Shown here: one piece after another, positions 7,153-14,477 of the stretch
How the letters are laid out: every line of letters starts with the position of its first letter
How positions within the stretch are numbered: position 1 is the stretch's first letter
Source: Lentisphaerae bacterium GWF2_50_93
GTDB taxonomy: Bacteria > Verrucomicrobiota > Lentisphaeria > Victivallales > GWF2-50-93
Length of the DNA stretch: 32,048 nucleotides
Direction: 5' to 3'
Assembly (NCBI GenBank): GCA_001804815.1
Contig: MHBI01000030.1
Location: forward strand, 1 to 32,048
Program-made: the position numbers and the translations under genes
Notes under the pieces: model-generated
What the model saw: only the letters and a program-made list of their open reading frames with translations
The model's database searches: none
What the model was told of the DNA's origin: nothing

Positions 7153-7310
7153 CACAACTAAAGTTGTGAACTCCAACGATTGGAGTCTTTCGGGAATTCT
7201 TAAAGTAGGTACGGGCTTCAGCCTGTACCATGAATTTAATACCCAGAAGAATGGTACAACCTAAAGGATGTACCTACTTAGTTGTGAACTCCAACGATTG
7301 GAGTCTTTCG
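7153..7310. repeat. 31-bp exact direct repeat flanking a REP pair
   Basis: The 31-mer at 7162-7192 (beginning AGTTGTGAACTCCAACGA) recurs identically at 7280-7310. Copy one is preceded by the other half of its hairpin (CACAACT-AA-AGTTGTG, 7153-7168); copy two lacks most of that half. Each copy also contains ACTCCAA-CGA-TTGGAGT. The repeat brackets the GTAG element at 7205-7277. Confidence 0.8.
7205..7277. repeat. BIME-like element GTAG ... CTAC with two hairpins
   Basis: The element starts GTAGGTAC and ends GTACCTAC. Inside are two stem-loops: 7209-7230 (GGTAC.GGCT, loop TC, AGCC.GTACC) and 7253-7274 (GGTACA.CCT, loop AA, AGG.TGTACC), in opposite orientation and each with one or two mismatches. 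GTAG at the foot of an imperfect hairpin is the defining mark of REP sequences recognised by RAYT transposases. Confidence 0.8.
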
Positions 7311-7380
7311 TTTACATATCAGTCGGAAATGCTTGATGAATTTATTCGACTGTAGCGAAGAAAACGTCAAGCTGGTGTCG

Positions 7381-7403
7381 GGTTCCTTCGACAGGCTCAG
7401 GAC
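7381..7403. repeat. CCTTCGACAGGCTCAGG imperfect palindrome
   Basis: GGTTCCT and AGGACC bracket TCGACAGGCTC, giving an imperfect stem. Very similar CTTCGACA-GCTCAGG palindromes are known as dispersed intergenic repeats in unrelated bacteria (from memory, not checked). Confidence 0.45.
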
Positions 7404-7415
7404 CTGGTGAAGCAA

Positions 7416-7445
7416 ATAAATATTCACTGATCAGTGAATATTTAT
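7416..7445 (-). terminator. perfect 30-bp palindromic terminator of TolC-like gene
   Basis: ATAAATATTCACTGA followed by its exact reverse complement, with no spacer. The TAA stop of the TolC-like gene (7442-7444) is inside the palindrome. The A/T outer block supplies the U-run. It would also stop transcription arriving from tcdA. Confidence 0.8.
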
Positions 7446-9043
7446 AATCCGAGAGGCTCGGAGAAATCCTTCTTGTCCTGCTCTTCCTGCTTCTCCATGT
7501 CTTCCTTGAGATCCTTGCTATCCTGCTCTTCCAATTCCTTTACAGCTGTGTCCTTGTCGGCGTCGGCAACCTTGTCGATCTTCTCCTTGAGCTTCTTGAT
7601 AGCCTCGGGGTCCATTGAATCGATCCCGACGGCATTCATAAGCCTGTAATAAGCCACGTAATAGATACCGAGCGACTGGGTCCTCTGGATCTGGGTTTCG
7701 GCGGTCTCGAGGCGGAGGCGGTCTATTTCGAGCTGCGAGAAGGCGCCGCCGATGTTGAAGTTCTCCTGGGCGATCTCCATGTGCTTGTAATAGATCTGGT
7801 AGACCTTGTCATCAAGTTCATACCTTTCCCTTGATTCGAGAATCTCGGCATAGGATATCCTGACCTGCGCCATCACGCCTATTGTCTGGGTGAGCGTCTG
7901 CAGCTCAAATTCATTAACTTCCTCATTCAATGCGCGGTATTTGGCGATCTGCTGGGGCAGCTTCAGGACATTGTAGGCGGCCCTGACTCCGATCTCCCAC
8001 CATGAAGTATGCATGAGGAACGAATTGCTGGAGTTGGTGAAATCTCCGACCATCTGGACGTTCGGGAACATCATCAAGATTGCCTTGCGGGACTCGTTGA
8101 GGGTAATATTGGACTGGATGTCCAGATTGTACAGTTCAGGACGTTCAATGAGCGAAATCCTTTCCAGGAGATCTATGTCGGGAAGATTTATTTCCTTTGC
8201 CTTCTCCAGTATGGAAGAATCCACCTTGATCTCACCCAGGGGATTGAATCCCATCAGCGTCCTGAGCTCTATGCAGGAATTCTGGTAGCTGCGGCGGAAT
8301 TCCATCATCCTCTGCTGGAGCCGGATGAAGCGCTTATGCTCATCGAGGAGCCTGAGTATGGACACATCCCTGTTTTTCGCCAGTTCAGTGAACGTGTTGT
8401 CGATGTTCTTGCATCTTTCGATGAGTTTCTCGGTGGTCTCGATGGCGTCCTGGAGCGCGGCGACCCTGAAATATGTCCTCACCACGTCGAGCCGGAGGTT
8501 CTGTTCCGCGCGCCTTGTCTGTTCCATCTCGAGCAGCGCACGGTCGTTGGCCTGGAGGACGTTCAAATAGGCAAGGCCGAAGTCAAGCGCGCTGAAGAGG
8601 AGTTCGACCTTGAGGGTGTTCGTATCCTGGTCTTCGCTCTGGCTGTAGCCATAGGTTCCGCCGCCTGTGCCGACAAGGCTCTTGCTGGATGAACCGGGTA
8701 CATTGTTGCGCGCTGTATAGTTGTTGTCGACCGTCAAGTCCGGCAGCATGCCGAGCATTTCCGCAGTGACGCGCTCGCTTGCGACCTTCTGCCTGAGCAC
8801 GCTTACCTGCAGGTCAAGATTGTTCTTTATGGCAAGCTCTATGCACTCGGGCAAGGTGAGAGTCCTGCCTTTTTCGAGGGCGCGGCTGGATATCTTGCCG
8901 AAGTGCAGTTCCGCCTTTTCAATGCGTTCCCTGCGATAGGTGTCTTCGCTGCTGCATCCGGCGAAAATCAATACGGAGATGACAAAGACAGCGAGAAGAT
9001 GATGCAATTTGATTTTCATAATTGCGAATTCTGTCATCTCCAT
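7442..9043 (-). CDS. TolC-family outer-membrane efflux lipoprotein
   Basis: The 533-residue protein starts with a lipoprotein signal (KIKLHHLLAVFVISVLIFAGC; lipobox IFAGC, Cys30 from this start, Cys22 from an internal ATG at 9019). Then come two long helical-hairpin outer-membrane efflux repeats: LTLPECIELAIKNNLDLQV (about 61-79) and the second repeat containing LNESRKAILMMFPNVQMVGDF. Such proteins form trimeric channels across the outer membrane and periplasm for type I secretion or drug export. The C-terminal ~45 residues are a highly charged Lys/Glu/Asp coiled tail. The ATG at 9043 has CGGAG 5 bases upstream, and the ATG at 9019 has none well placed, so I keep 9043. It follows the DUF3467-like gene by 44 bases and is divergent from three HlyD-type genes, its likely partners. 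Confidence 0.88.
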   Translation of the reverse strand: MEMTEFAIMKIKLHHLLAVFVISVLIFAGCSSEDTYRRERIEKAELHFGKISSRALEKGRTLTLPECIELAIKNNLDLQVSVLRQKVASERVTAEMLGMLPDLTVDNNYTARNNVPGSSSKSLVGTGGGTYGYSQSEDQDTNTLKVELLFSALDFGLAYLNVLQANDRALLEMEQTRRAEQNLRLDVVRTYFRVAALQDAIETTEKLIERCKNIDNTFTELAKNRDVSILRLLDEHKRFIRLQQRMMEFRRSYQNSCIELRTLMGFNPLGEIKVDSSILEKAKEINLPDIDLLERISLIERPELYNLDIQSNITLNESRKAILMMFPNVQMVGDFTNSSNSFLMHTSWWEIGVRAAYNVLKLPQQIAKYRALNEEVNEFELQTLTQTIGVMAQVRISYAEILESRERYELDDKVYQIYYKHMEIAQENFNIGGAFSQLEIDRLRLETAETQIQRTQSLGIYYVAYYRLMNAVGIDSMDPEAIKKLKEKIDKVADADKDTAVKELEEQDSKDLKEDMEKQEEQDKKDFSEPLGL

Positions 9044-9087
9044 TCAAGCTCCGCTACGACAGTATCGCCGTACTGCTGAAGCCCGAA

Positions 9088-9372
9088 TTATTTCTTCTTG
9101 TCGGCCTTGGCTTCGAAAGTATTTTCAGCCTGGGGGTTGCGCTTGAGCACGCCTGCTTCGAGAAGCTTGTCGATCAGCTGCTGCATGGAATTGAAGGCGT
9201 TGAGGAAACCCTGTGGAGGCATGATGATTCTTTCATTGTAGACCGGAGTAGGTTCGCCCTTGCCCTTGGGATCCGGCTGCAATGTAATAAAGTCAAAGCG
9301 CACCATTCCGCCGACAAAGTGTATCTGTCCGATTCCGTCCGCGTAGATTTCCGACTCTTTTCTCTCTTCCAT
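9088..9372 (-). CDS. small DUF3467-like protein
   Basis: The 94-residue protein (EIYADGIGQIHFVGGMVRFDFITLQP..., then VYNERIIMPPQGFLNAFNSMQQLIDKLLEAG) has the pattern of DUF3467: a short beta-rich part about function-less 'yad..qv...g.vrfdF' followed by 'r.v.sp......l...l...l..ye'. That assignment is from pattern memory and is moderate. No signal peptide or membrane helix is present, so it is cytoplasmic. Upstream in-frame ATGs exist (up to 9456), but only the ATG at 9372 has a ribosome-binding site (AAAGG, about 9 bases away) and the longer N-terminus looks like translated AT-rich spacer. It precedes the TolC-like gene in the same direction and is divergent from the HlyD operon, so it may be a regulator or assembly factor of that export locus. 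Confidence 0.7.
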   Translation of the reverse strand: MEERKESEIYADGIGQIHFVGGMVRFDFITLQPDPKGKGEPTPVYNERIIMPPQGFLNAFNSMQQLIDKLLEAGVLKRNPQAENTFEAKADKKK

Positions 9373-9496
9373 AAGATTCCGCCTTTCTCTATAATTATTG
9401 GGTTCCATGTTTTTTTTAAGAAGCAATAAACATATTATCTTTTCCATGAAATGCAACGGACGGACGTTAATTTTCCTGTTCTTTGGCTTGCGGGTT

Positions 9497-9525
9497 TTGC
9501 CAAACTGTGGAACCTACCATATATT
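9497..9525 (+). promoter_or_regulatory. candidate sigma-70 promoter of HlyD operon
   Basis: TTGCCA (9497-9502), a 17-base spacer and TATATT (9520-9525) fit a vegetative promoter. Transcription would start near 9532, 30 bases before the HlyD ATG at 9562. Confidence 0.5.
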
Positions 9526-9561
9526 ATGAAGTTTTTTTGTTACAACGACAAGGATGCTCAT

Positions 9562-10386
9562 ATGAAAATTCCAGGATCGGCGAGGATATTCCTTCTTCCA
9601 CTTGCGGCCGGCATGCTTTCACTTGCGGGGGCCATATCCTATGGAGAGGATCAGGATGACGGTGGATTCCAGACAAAGATCGTGCTGTTCCCGTTCAAGG
9701 CGGCGATACTGTCTTCGATGGTTGAAACCGCCATCCGCACGCATAAGTTCAAGGAGGGCGAGAAATTCAACAAGGACGACATGCTTGTAGAGCTGGACGA
9801 CAACGCCTTCAAGCAGCGCCTGATCAAGGCGAAGTCGGCCTGCATCGAAGCCAGGGCGGGCGTATCTTTTGCAGAAAAGAACATCACCCGCACAAAGGAC
9901 CTCTACAAGCGGGGCCTCCAGGGGCTCCAGGATGTTGAAAAGAACGAGCTTGAACTTGATATTGCGAATTCAAAGCTGATGTACCAGGATGCAAACCTGG
10001 AACTCGCAAAGGAGGATCTCGGCAACTGCCATATCGCAGCCCCCTTCTCTGGACGGGTCGTGAAAAAGATGCTCCAGGAGCACGAGTTTGTAAGAGTGGG
10101 GCAGCAGCTGCTGCAGATAATCGACGACAACCAGCTCCTCGCCGTAATGCATCTCCCCTCATCAGAACGCAACAACATCAAAATCGGGGAGACCCTGAAA
10201 ATCCAGGTCGATGAGACGAAGACAGTCCACTCAGGTTCAGTATATGAGATCGCAGGCGAGATCGATGCAGGAAGCAGGACTTTTGAAATAAAAGTCCTGA
10301 TTGACAACAAAGACTGTGCGCTGACCGCTGGAATGACAGGACGCCTCCTTCCCCCTCCCCAGAAGGAAAAGGAGCCTGAGAAATGA
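9562..10386 (+). CDS. HlyD-type periplasmic adaptor protein, exported
   Basis: The 274-residue protein has a signal peptide (KIPGSARIFLLPLAAGMLSLAGA, cleavage near residue 24-26). It then shows a compact membrane-fusion-protein layout: first lipoyl half (KFKEGEKFNKDDMLVELDD, 62-80), a helical hairpin (about 81-150), second lipoyl half (HIAAPFSGRVVKKML, 157-171) and a beta-barrel domain to the C-terminus. Such adaptors bridge an inner-membrane transporter and a TolC channel. There is no transmembrane anchor and no lipobox, so it is probably soluble in the periplasm. The frame is open upstream to 9451, but AAGGA sits 7 bases before the ATG at 9562 and the signal peptide begins there. Its stop overlaps the next gene by 4 bases (ATGA), so the two are translationally coupled. 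Confidence 0.88.
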   Translation: MKIPGSARIFLLPLAAGMLSLAGAISYGEDQDDGGFQTKIVLFPFKAAILSSMVETAIRTHKFKEGEKFNKDDMLVELDDNAFKQRLIKAKSACIEARAGVSFAEKNITRTKDLYKRGLQGLQDVEKNELELDIANSKLMYQDANLELAKEDLGNCHIAAPFSGRVVKKMLQEHEFVRVGQQLLQIIDDNQLLAVMHLPSSERNNIKIGETLKIQVDETKTVHSGSVYEIAGEIDAGSRTFEIKVLIDNKDCALTAGMTGRLLPPPQKEKEPEK

Positions 10387-11804
10387 ACGGGACCGGCGAC
10401 CAGCAGCAGCAAAAGGAAGTACTGTTACTCAAGGGAAAGCTCAACGCCCTTTCCGCGATCATACGCCTGGGGCACGAGGCGTTTGAAAAACCCGATCTCA
10501 TCCAGTGGGCCGGACACGTGGTCAACAACAGCGTCATCGCCCTCTCCTACAGCCGTTCGGCGATCATCGACGTGAGAGGTGTGCAGCCAAAGATCATCTC
10601 CGTGTCGGGCCAGGCCGACGTCAACAGCAATTCCGAGTACTGTCTTGAACTGGTCTCGCTGACAAGGCCTTTCGCCAAAGTTACAAAGATAACGGCTGTC
10701 GACGCCGAGGCACTTTCATCGGTCAACGCCGGACCTGAGGCCGCGGCGTCGCTTGAATACATGCTCAAGACGTCTCAGGCCGTCTACATCGTACCCGTCT
10801 CCGAACCCGGTTCAAAGCCCGGCGAAAACGTGAGTTTCATATGGGTGCTCGACTTTGCCCAGAAGGAGCAGGCCTCAGTCGCCTCAGCGATACTTTCACT
10901 CCTGCGGGAGAACTACGGCGAATCCCTCTTCTTCATCTTGAACCGCCACCGCACCCCCATGGTCAATAGGTTCATGGACCGCCGCGAATGGCTGCGTCCA
11001 TCGCGGATAATGCTCATACTCCTTGTACTTTTCCTCATCTCGACGGTGGCGGTGCGCGTCAGGCAGACAGTATCGGCTGATTTTGAGATCGTCCCCGAAA
11101 AGGAGATCATCGCCTATTCCCCATTTGACGGAAGGATAGCAGCCTGCCATTTCAAGAGCGGCGACATCGTTAAGGCCGGAGACGCCATCGTCGACTTCGA
11201 CACTGAAGAACGCGTCTTCAACCTGAACAGCGCCAGGAACGAGTTCAACAAGACCTCCGCACAGTACGATCTCATACAGAGGCAGTCCTTCCAGGAAGTG
11301 GCGAAGCGCGGACAGGTGAAGCTCCTTGAACTCCAGAAGGAAAAATCGTCGATAGACATCAGACGGAACCAATGGTATATCGACAAGAGCAAGGTCAGCG
11401 CCGAGTCAGACGGCATACTGGACATCGGCGAATCGAACAAGCTGGAAGGAAAGGCTGTCCGTCCCGGAGAGAAGCTTTTTGAAATACTGGAGACAAAAAG
11501 CCTGGTGGCTGAGATCTCGCTCGACGAACGCAATGCGACGGTGCTGGGGCAGGACTGCAGGGTCGCCCTCTACCTCCATGCCAGGCCGGAATCGACATTG
11601 CAGGGGGAGATCATTTCAATCAGTCCGAAGCCGATATTGACGGAGACGAAGAAATACTGCTATCTCATAAGAGTCAGGCTTACCGGCGACAAGCAGCAGA
11701 ACCTCATCTGCGGAATGCGCGGCATCGCGAGGGTTTCCGGAAAGAAGGTTTCGCTGGGATACTACCTGTTCCGCCACATGGTGCTCTGGTACAGGCAGCT
11801 GTAG
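10383..11804 (+). CDS. membrane HlyD-family protein with GAF-like N-terminal domain
   Basis: The 473-residue protein has a cytoplasmic N-terminal part (about 15-190) whose helix-strand pattern (LNALSAIIRLGHEAFEKPD..., SRSAIIDVRG, YIVPV, FIWVLDF) resembles a GAF sensor domain. A single transmembrane helix follows (about 208-225, MLILLVLFLISTVAV), then a periplasmic HlyD region. The latter has one lipoyl half at 243-275 (AYSPFDGRIAACHFKSGD), a short helical hairpin (280-340) and the second half (SAESDGILDIGESNKLEGK), with a beta barrel to the end. A cytoplasmic sensor joined to a periplasmic adaptor by one helix is unusual for ordinary efflux adaptors and suggests signal input. It is coupled by ATGA overlap to the upstream adaptor. 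GAF assignment is by pattern only. Confidence 0.82.
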   Translation: MNGTGDQQQQKEVLLLKGKLNALSAIIRLGHEAFEKPDLIQWAGHVVNNSVIALSYSRSAIIDVRGVQPKIISVSGQADVNSNSEYCLELVSLTRPFAKVTKITAVDAEALSSVNAGPEAAASLEYMLKTSQAVYIVPVSEPGSKPGENVSFIWVLDFAQKEQASVASAILSLLRENYGESLFFILNRHRTPMVNRFMDRREWLRPSRIMLILLVLFLISTVAVRVRQTVSADFEIVPEKEIIAYSPFDGRIAACHFKSGDIVKAGDAIVDFDTEERVFNLNSARNEFNKTSAQYDLIQRQSFQEVAKRGQVKLLELQKEKSSIDIRRNQWYIDKSKVSAESDGILDIGESNKLEGKAVRPGEKLFEILETKSLVAEISLDERNATVLGQDCRVALYLHARPESTLQGEIISISPKPILTETKKYCYLIRVRLTGDKQQNLICGMRGIARVSGKKVSLGYYLFRHMVLWYRQL

Positions 11805-11809
11805 AAGAA

Positions 11810-11849
11810 TGGATGATTGGATGAATGCGGGAATGGACGATTGGGTGAA
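11810..11849 (+). repeat. 8-bp phased TGGATNNN arm
   Basis: Five 8-mers in register (TGGATGAT, TGGATGAA, TGCGGGAA, TGGACGAT, TGGGTGAA). It merges directly into the 7-bp phased element that follows, between the second and third genes of the HlyD operon. Confidence 0.6.
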
Positions 11850-11945
11850 CATCGAACATTCAACTTCGAACTTCCAACCTCGAATGAATTTGTATTTAAA
11901 ATTCGATGTTCAAAGTTGAACGTTGAATGTTGGACGTTCAAATTG
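11847..11945. repeat. inverted pair of 7-bp phased SAACNTY arms
   Basis: The left arm (11847-11888) reads GAACATC, GAACATT, CAACTTC, GAACTTC, CAACCTC, GAATGAA in perfect 7-base register. The right arm (11899-11945) is the same unit on the other strand. They flank about 10 AT-rich bases. The reading frame of the next gene is open through this element, which explains a spurious long N-terminus. Confidence 0.75.
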
Positions 11946-11975
11946 TTTTTGAATTCAGCATTGGATGTTCATGAA

Positions 11976-14153
11976 ATGAATAACAGCGGCGATAAAAATT
12001 CAAATGAGTCCTCGAAGCCGCAGCCGGCCTCCCCGCCCCAGCCAGTTTCCATGCCCATGCCGCCGCAGCAGCAGACCACCGGCGAACTGCGCGGGGATCT
12101 TGAGCTGTTCAAGGGCGGAAACGATGAGAGCGGGCTGCGTACCTGGGTCATATTCGATCCTGTCTCCGGGAATTATTTCCGGATAGGTGAAAAAGACTAC
12201 CGGATAATCGGCTGCATGTCCGGGAACCAGGAGCTCGAATCCTTCATCGGCAAGCTCAAGGACTCCGGAATCCAGACCGACAAGGAGGAAGTCTCCAGGA
12301 TACTTGCATTCCTCCAGCAGAGCAACCTCATGAGACCGGTCTACAAGGCCACCGAGATCAAGGCACAGCGCACACGTGAGATGAAGAAGAAGATGTTCTG
12401 GCACCTTGTGCTTGCGATGTATCTTTTCTTCCGCATACCGCTGATATCCCCCGACCGGTTCATTGTAAGGACATTGGACATTGTAAGATCCGTCTTCAAC
12501 CGCTGGACCCTGATGGCGCTGAAGATTGTCGCCGCAGTGGGCTATGTCTGCCTCGTCGTCAACTTCCACAAGTTCGCAGACGCCTTCCTCGCATCCATCT
12601 CAGTCCAGGGGCTTCTCCGATATTCGCTTGCGATAGTGGTGATCAAGGCGATACACGAGTTCGCCCATGCCTATACGGCGCGTAATTTCGGATGCCGGGT
12701 CAGGAGGATGGGGGTCGCATTCATCGTGTTCTTCCCGAGGTTCTACACCGACATCACCGATTCATGGCGCATCCCTGAAAGAGGCAGGCGGTTCCTGATA
12801 GACGGAGCCGGGATCATAAGCGAGCTTTTCATCGGCGGTTTCGCCGCCCTGGTCTGGGCCAACACCAGCACGGGCCCGACCAACACGATCGCCTACTATA
12901 TTTTCACAGTGACCCTCATCAACACGGTGATGGTGAACGGAAATCCGTTCATCCGGTATGACGGATACTACATGCTGATGGATCTTGTGAACATCGACAA
13001 CCTCCAGAAGAGGGGGACCGAACTGGTGCGGGGAATCTGGAGGAAGTACCTTTTCGGGCTCGCGGTCCCTCCCGATCCGTCGACAGGCTGGAAGAGGATA
13101 TTCCTGATAGCGTACAGCATATGCTCATTCCTGTACCGCATATTCCTTTACACCTCGATTATTCTCATCGTATACTTTAATTTTACAAAAGCCGTTGGTA
13201 TAGTACTCCTCATACTCGAAGTATGGCTGCTGCTATTAAAACCCATGCTTGATGAAGGGAAATTTTTCGTGAAAAACTGGAAAAGCTTCAACCGTCGCAA
13301 GCTTGCCTATTCGCTGGGTGGGATAGCGTTCATCGTCATCCTCCTGATCGTACCCCTGCCCTGGAGGATATACCTGCCATGCGAGATAAAACCCGTCGAA
13401 TCCGCCATGATCTACGCGCCTATGAACGGATTCCTGGACGGCACCCCCCTGGCCGACGGGGAATCCGTTCACAAGGGTGATCTAATCATGACACAGAAGG
13501 ATCCAATACTGGGGATGAGGACGGAAGAGGCGAATCTCGATACAGAAATCGCAAAACTGCAGCTTGAGCAGGCGCAGACCGACAAGGAACAGCTTCCACA
13601 GATCAATGTCCGGAAGGAATCGCTTGAATACAGCCGTACCGCCCAGGCCGAGGTCGAAAGACGCACCTCTCAAATGAAAACGACCAGCCAGATGGATGGA
13701 GTATTCTCCCTCTACGACCAGCATCTCAAGAATGGAAAATGGCTTGCAAAAGGGGACATTGTCGGCGAAGTTTACCGGCCCGGCTCCAGGAAGGCTGTCG
13801 CCTTCGCAGTCGAGGACGATGTCAAACATATACGCAACGGCGACCGTGTTTCCGTGTCGCTGAGAGACGAGCTTTCGTCATATTCCGGGCGTGTCACCGG
13901 GATCAACCCGCTGCCTTCGGCGCTGCCTCCGTCTCCACTTCTATGCGTGTTCGGCGGACCCATACCCGGATTCATCGGCGAGGACGGCCTGTTCGTACCC
14001 GTATCCGCCTACTATCAGATCGAAATAGAGTTTCCGTCCAACTCGCCGGTCGCCGGCCGCACCGGCATCGCAAGCCTCGGCAAGTATTCCTCCGTCGCAG
14101 GAAACCTCGTGAGAAAGACGATCCAGGTCCTCCAGAGGGAGTTGAGCTTCTGA
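11976..14153 (+). CDS. PqqD-like / M50 (site-2 protease) / HlyD fusion membrane protein
   Basis: Using the ATG at 11976 the protein has 725 residues. After a Pro/Gln-rich leader (1-36) comes a PqqD-like winged-helix region (about 41-125, TWVIFDPVSGNYFRIGEKD). A polytopic M50-type domain follows, with the zinc motif HEFAH (H227, E228, H231) and a second motif NPFIRYDG with D329 as the likely third ligand. Further helices extend to about 470. The last ~230 residues (from about 495) are HlyD-like: a lipoyl half, a helical hairpin rich in Gln/Glu and a beta barrel. All zinc residues are intact, so peptidase activity is possible, although relatives are annotated as exporters. The 171-base gap upstream is filled with repeats, and no good ribosome-binding site is seen. 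It is the third gene of the adaptor operon. Confidence 0.85.
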   Translation: MNNSGDKNSNESSKPQPASPPQPVSMPMPPQQQTTGELRGDLELFKGGNDESGLRTWVIFDPVSGNYFRIGEKDYRIIGCMSGNQELESFIGKLKDSGIQTDKEEVSRILAFLQQSNLMRPVYKATEIKAQRTREMKKKMFWHLVLAMYLFFRIPLISPDRFIVRTLDIVRSVFNRWTLMALKIVAAVGYVCLVVNFHKFADAFLASISVQGLLRYSLAIVVIKAIHEFAHAYTARNFGCRVRRMGVAFIVFFPRFYTDITDSWRIPERGRRFLIDGAGIISELFIGGFAALVWANTSTGPTNTIAYYIFTVTLINTVMVNGNPFIRYDGYYMLMDLVNIDNLQKRGTELVRGIWRKYLFGLAVPPDPSTGWKRIFLIAYSICSFLYRIFLYTSIILIVYFNFTKAVGIVLLILEVWLLLLKPMLDEGKFFVKNWKSFNRRKLAYSLGGIAFIVILLIVPLPWRIYLPCEIKPVESAMIYAPMNGFLDGTPLADGESVHKGDLIMTQKDPILGMRTEEANLDTEIAKLQLEQAQTDKEQLPQINVRKESLEYSRTAQAEVERRTSQMKTTSQMDGVFSLYDQHLKNGKWLAKGDIVGEVYRPGSRKAVAFAVEDDVKHIRNGDRVSVSLRDELSSYSGRVTGINPLPSALPPSPLLCVFGGPIPGFIGEDGLFVPVSAYYQIEIEFPSNSPVAGRTGIASLGKYSSVAGNLVRKTIQVLQRELSF

Positions 14154-14288
14154 ACAATCGAACAGACGAACGGCGAACAATCGAATGACGAATTGAGAAG
14201 GAGCTACGGGCTAGTCGCATGCAAAAGACGGATAAACACGTGGCACCACCAGTGGACTTTGAAATGAACTCAATTACGCGTGCGTTTC
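14154..14288. other. non-coding gap with GAAC-word phased repeat
   Basis: Between 14151 and 14197 six GAAC/GAAT words follow each other at 7-8 base spacing (GAACAATC, GAACAGAC, GAACGGC, GAACAATC, GAATGAC, GAATTGA), a degenerate relative of the 7-bp element upstream of the M50 gene. No gene or terminator is evident in the remainder. Confidence 0.5.
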
Positions 14289-14368
14289 GTTTGTAGTAGC
14301 GCATGTTTGCGCGTTCTTTGGTCTTTTGAGATTTCATTAAGAACGCTCGAACACGAGCTACTACAAAC
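14289..14368. repeat. nested REP-like palindrome, 12-bp terminal arms
   Basis: GTTTGTAGTAGC (14289-14300) and its exact inverse GCTACTACAAAC (14357-14368) enclose, in order, a hairpin GCGCA/TGCGC (14300-14313), GCGTTCTT, a 19-base centre, AAGAACGC, and a second hairpin GCTCG-AACA-CGAGC (14345-14358). Three levels of pairing are thus nested in 80 bases. It sits upstream of an AraC gene. Confidence 0.8.
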
Positions 14369-14419
14369 AATTTCCTGGATCCACCTATCCGCGGCAATTT
14401 CATTTTCACTTTTTTTATT

Positions 14420-14454
14420 TTAATCAGGTCAAACTGCGTTAATCAGACTATATT
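14420..14454 (+). promoter_or_regulatory. candidate operator/promoter of AraC gene
   Basis: The 8-mer TTAATCAG occurs at 14420-14427 and again at 14439-14446 (19 bp apart, same strand). A TATATT at 14449-14454 could be a -10 box. Spaced direct repeats upstream of an AraC gene suggest autoregulation, but this is a weak inference. Confidence 0.3.
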
Positions 14455-14477
14455 TACAGCATAAACATGCGAGGACT

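Noticed and set aside
7205..7277. rho-independent terminator for tcdA
   Set aside because: No T-run follows the hairpins and the GTAG/CTAC feet mark it as a REP-like pair.
6866..7310. CRISPR array
   Set aside because: The palindromes differ in stem, length and spacing; there are no identical repeats with unique spacers and no cas genes.
9451..9561. 37-residue extension of the first HlyD adaptor
   Set aside because: A signal peptide and a well-spaced AAGGA point to the ATG at 9562, and a promoter lies inside the extension.
11817..11975. 53-residue N-terminal extension of the M50 fusion
   Set aside because: The frame is open only because it crosses two phased repeats; no ribosome-binding site or protein-like composition, so I start at 11976.
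96..14153. RiPP biosynthesis cluster (radical SAM plus PqqD-like domain)
   Set aside because: The radical SAM gene is over 10 kb from the PqqD-like/M50 gene with unrelated genes between, and no precursor peptide gene was recognised.
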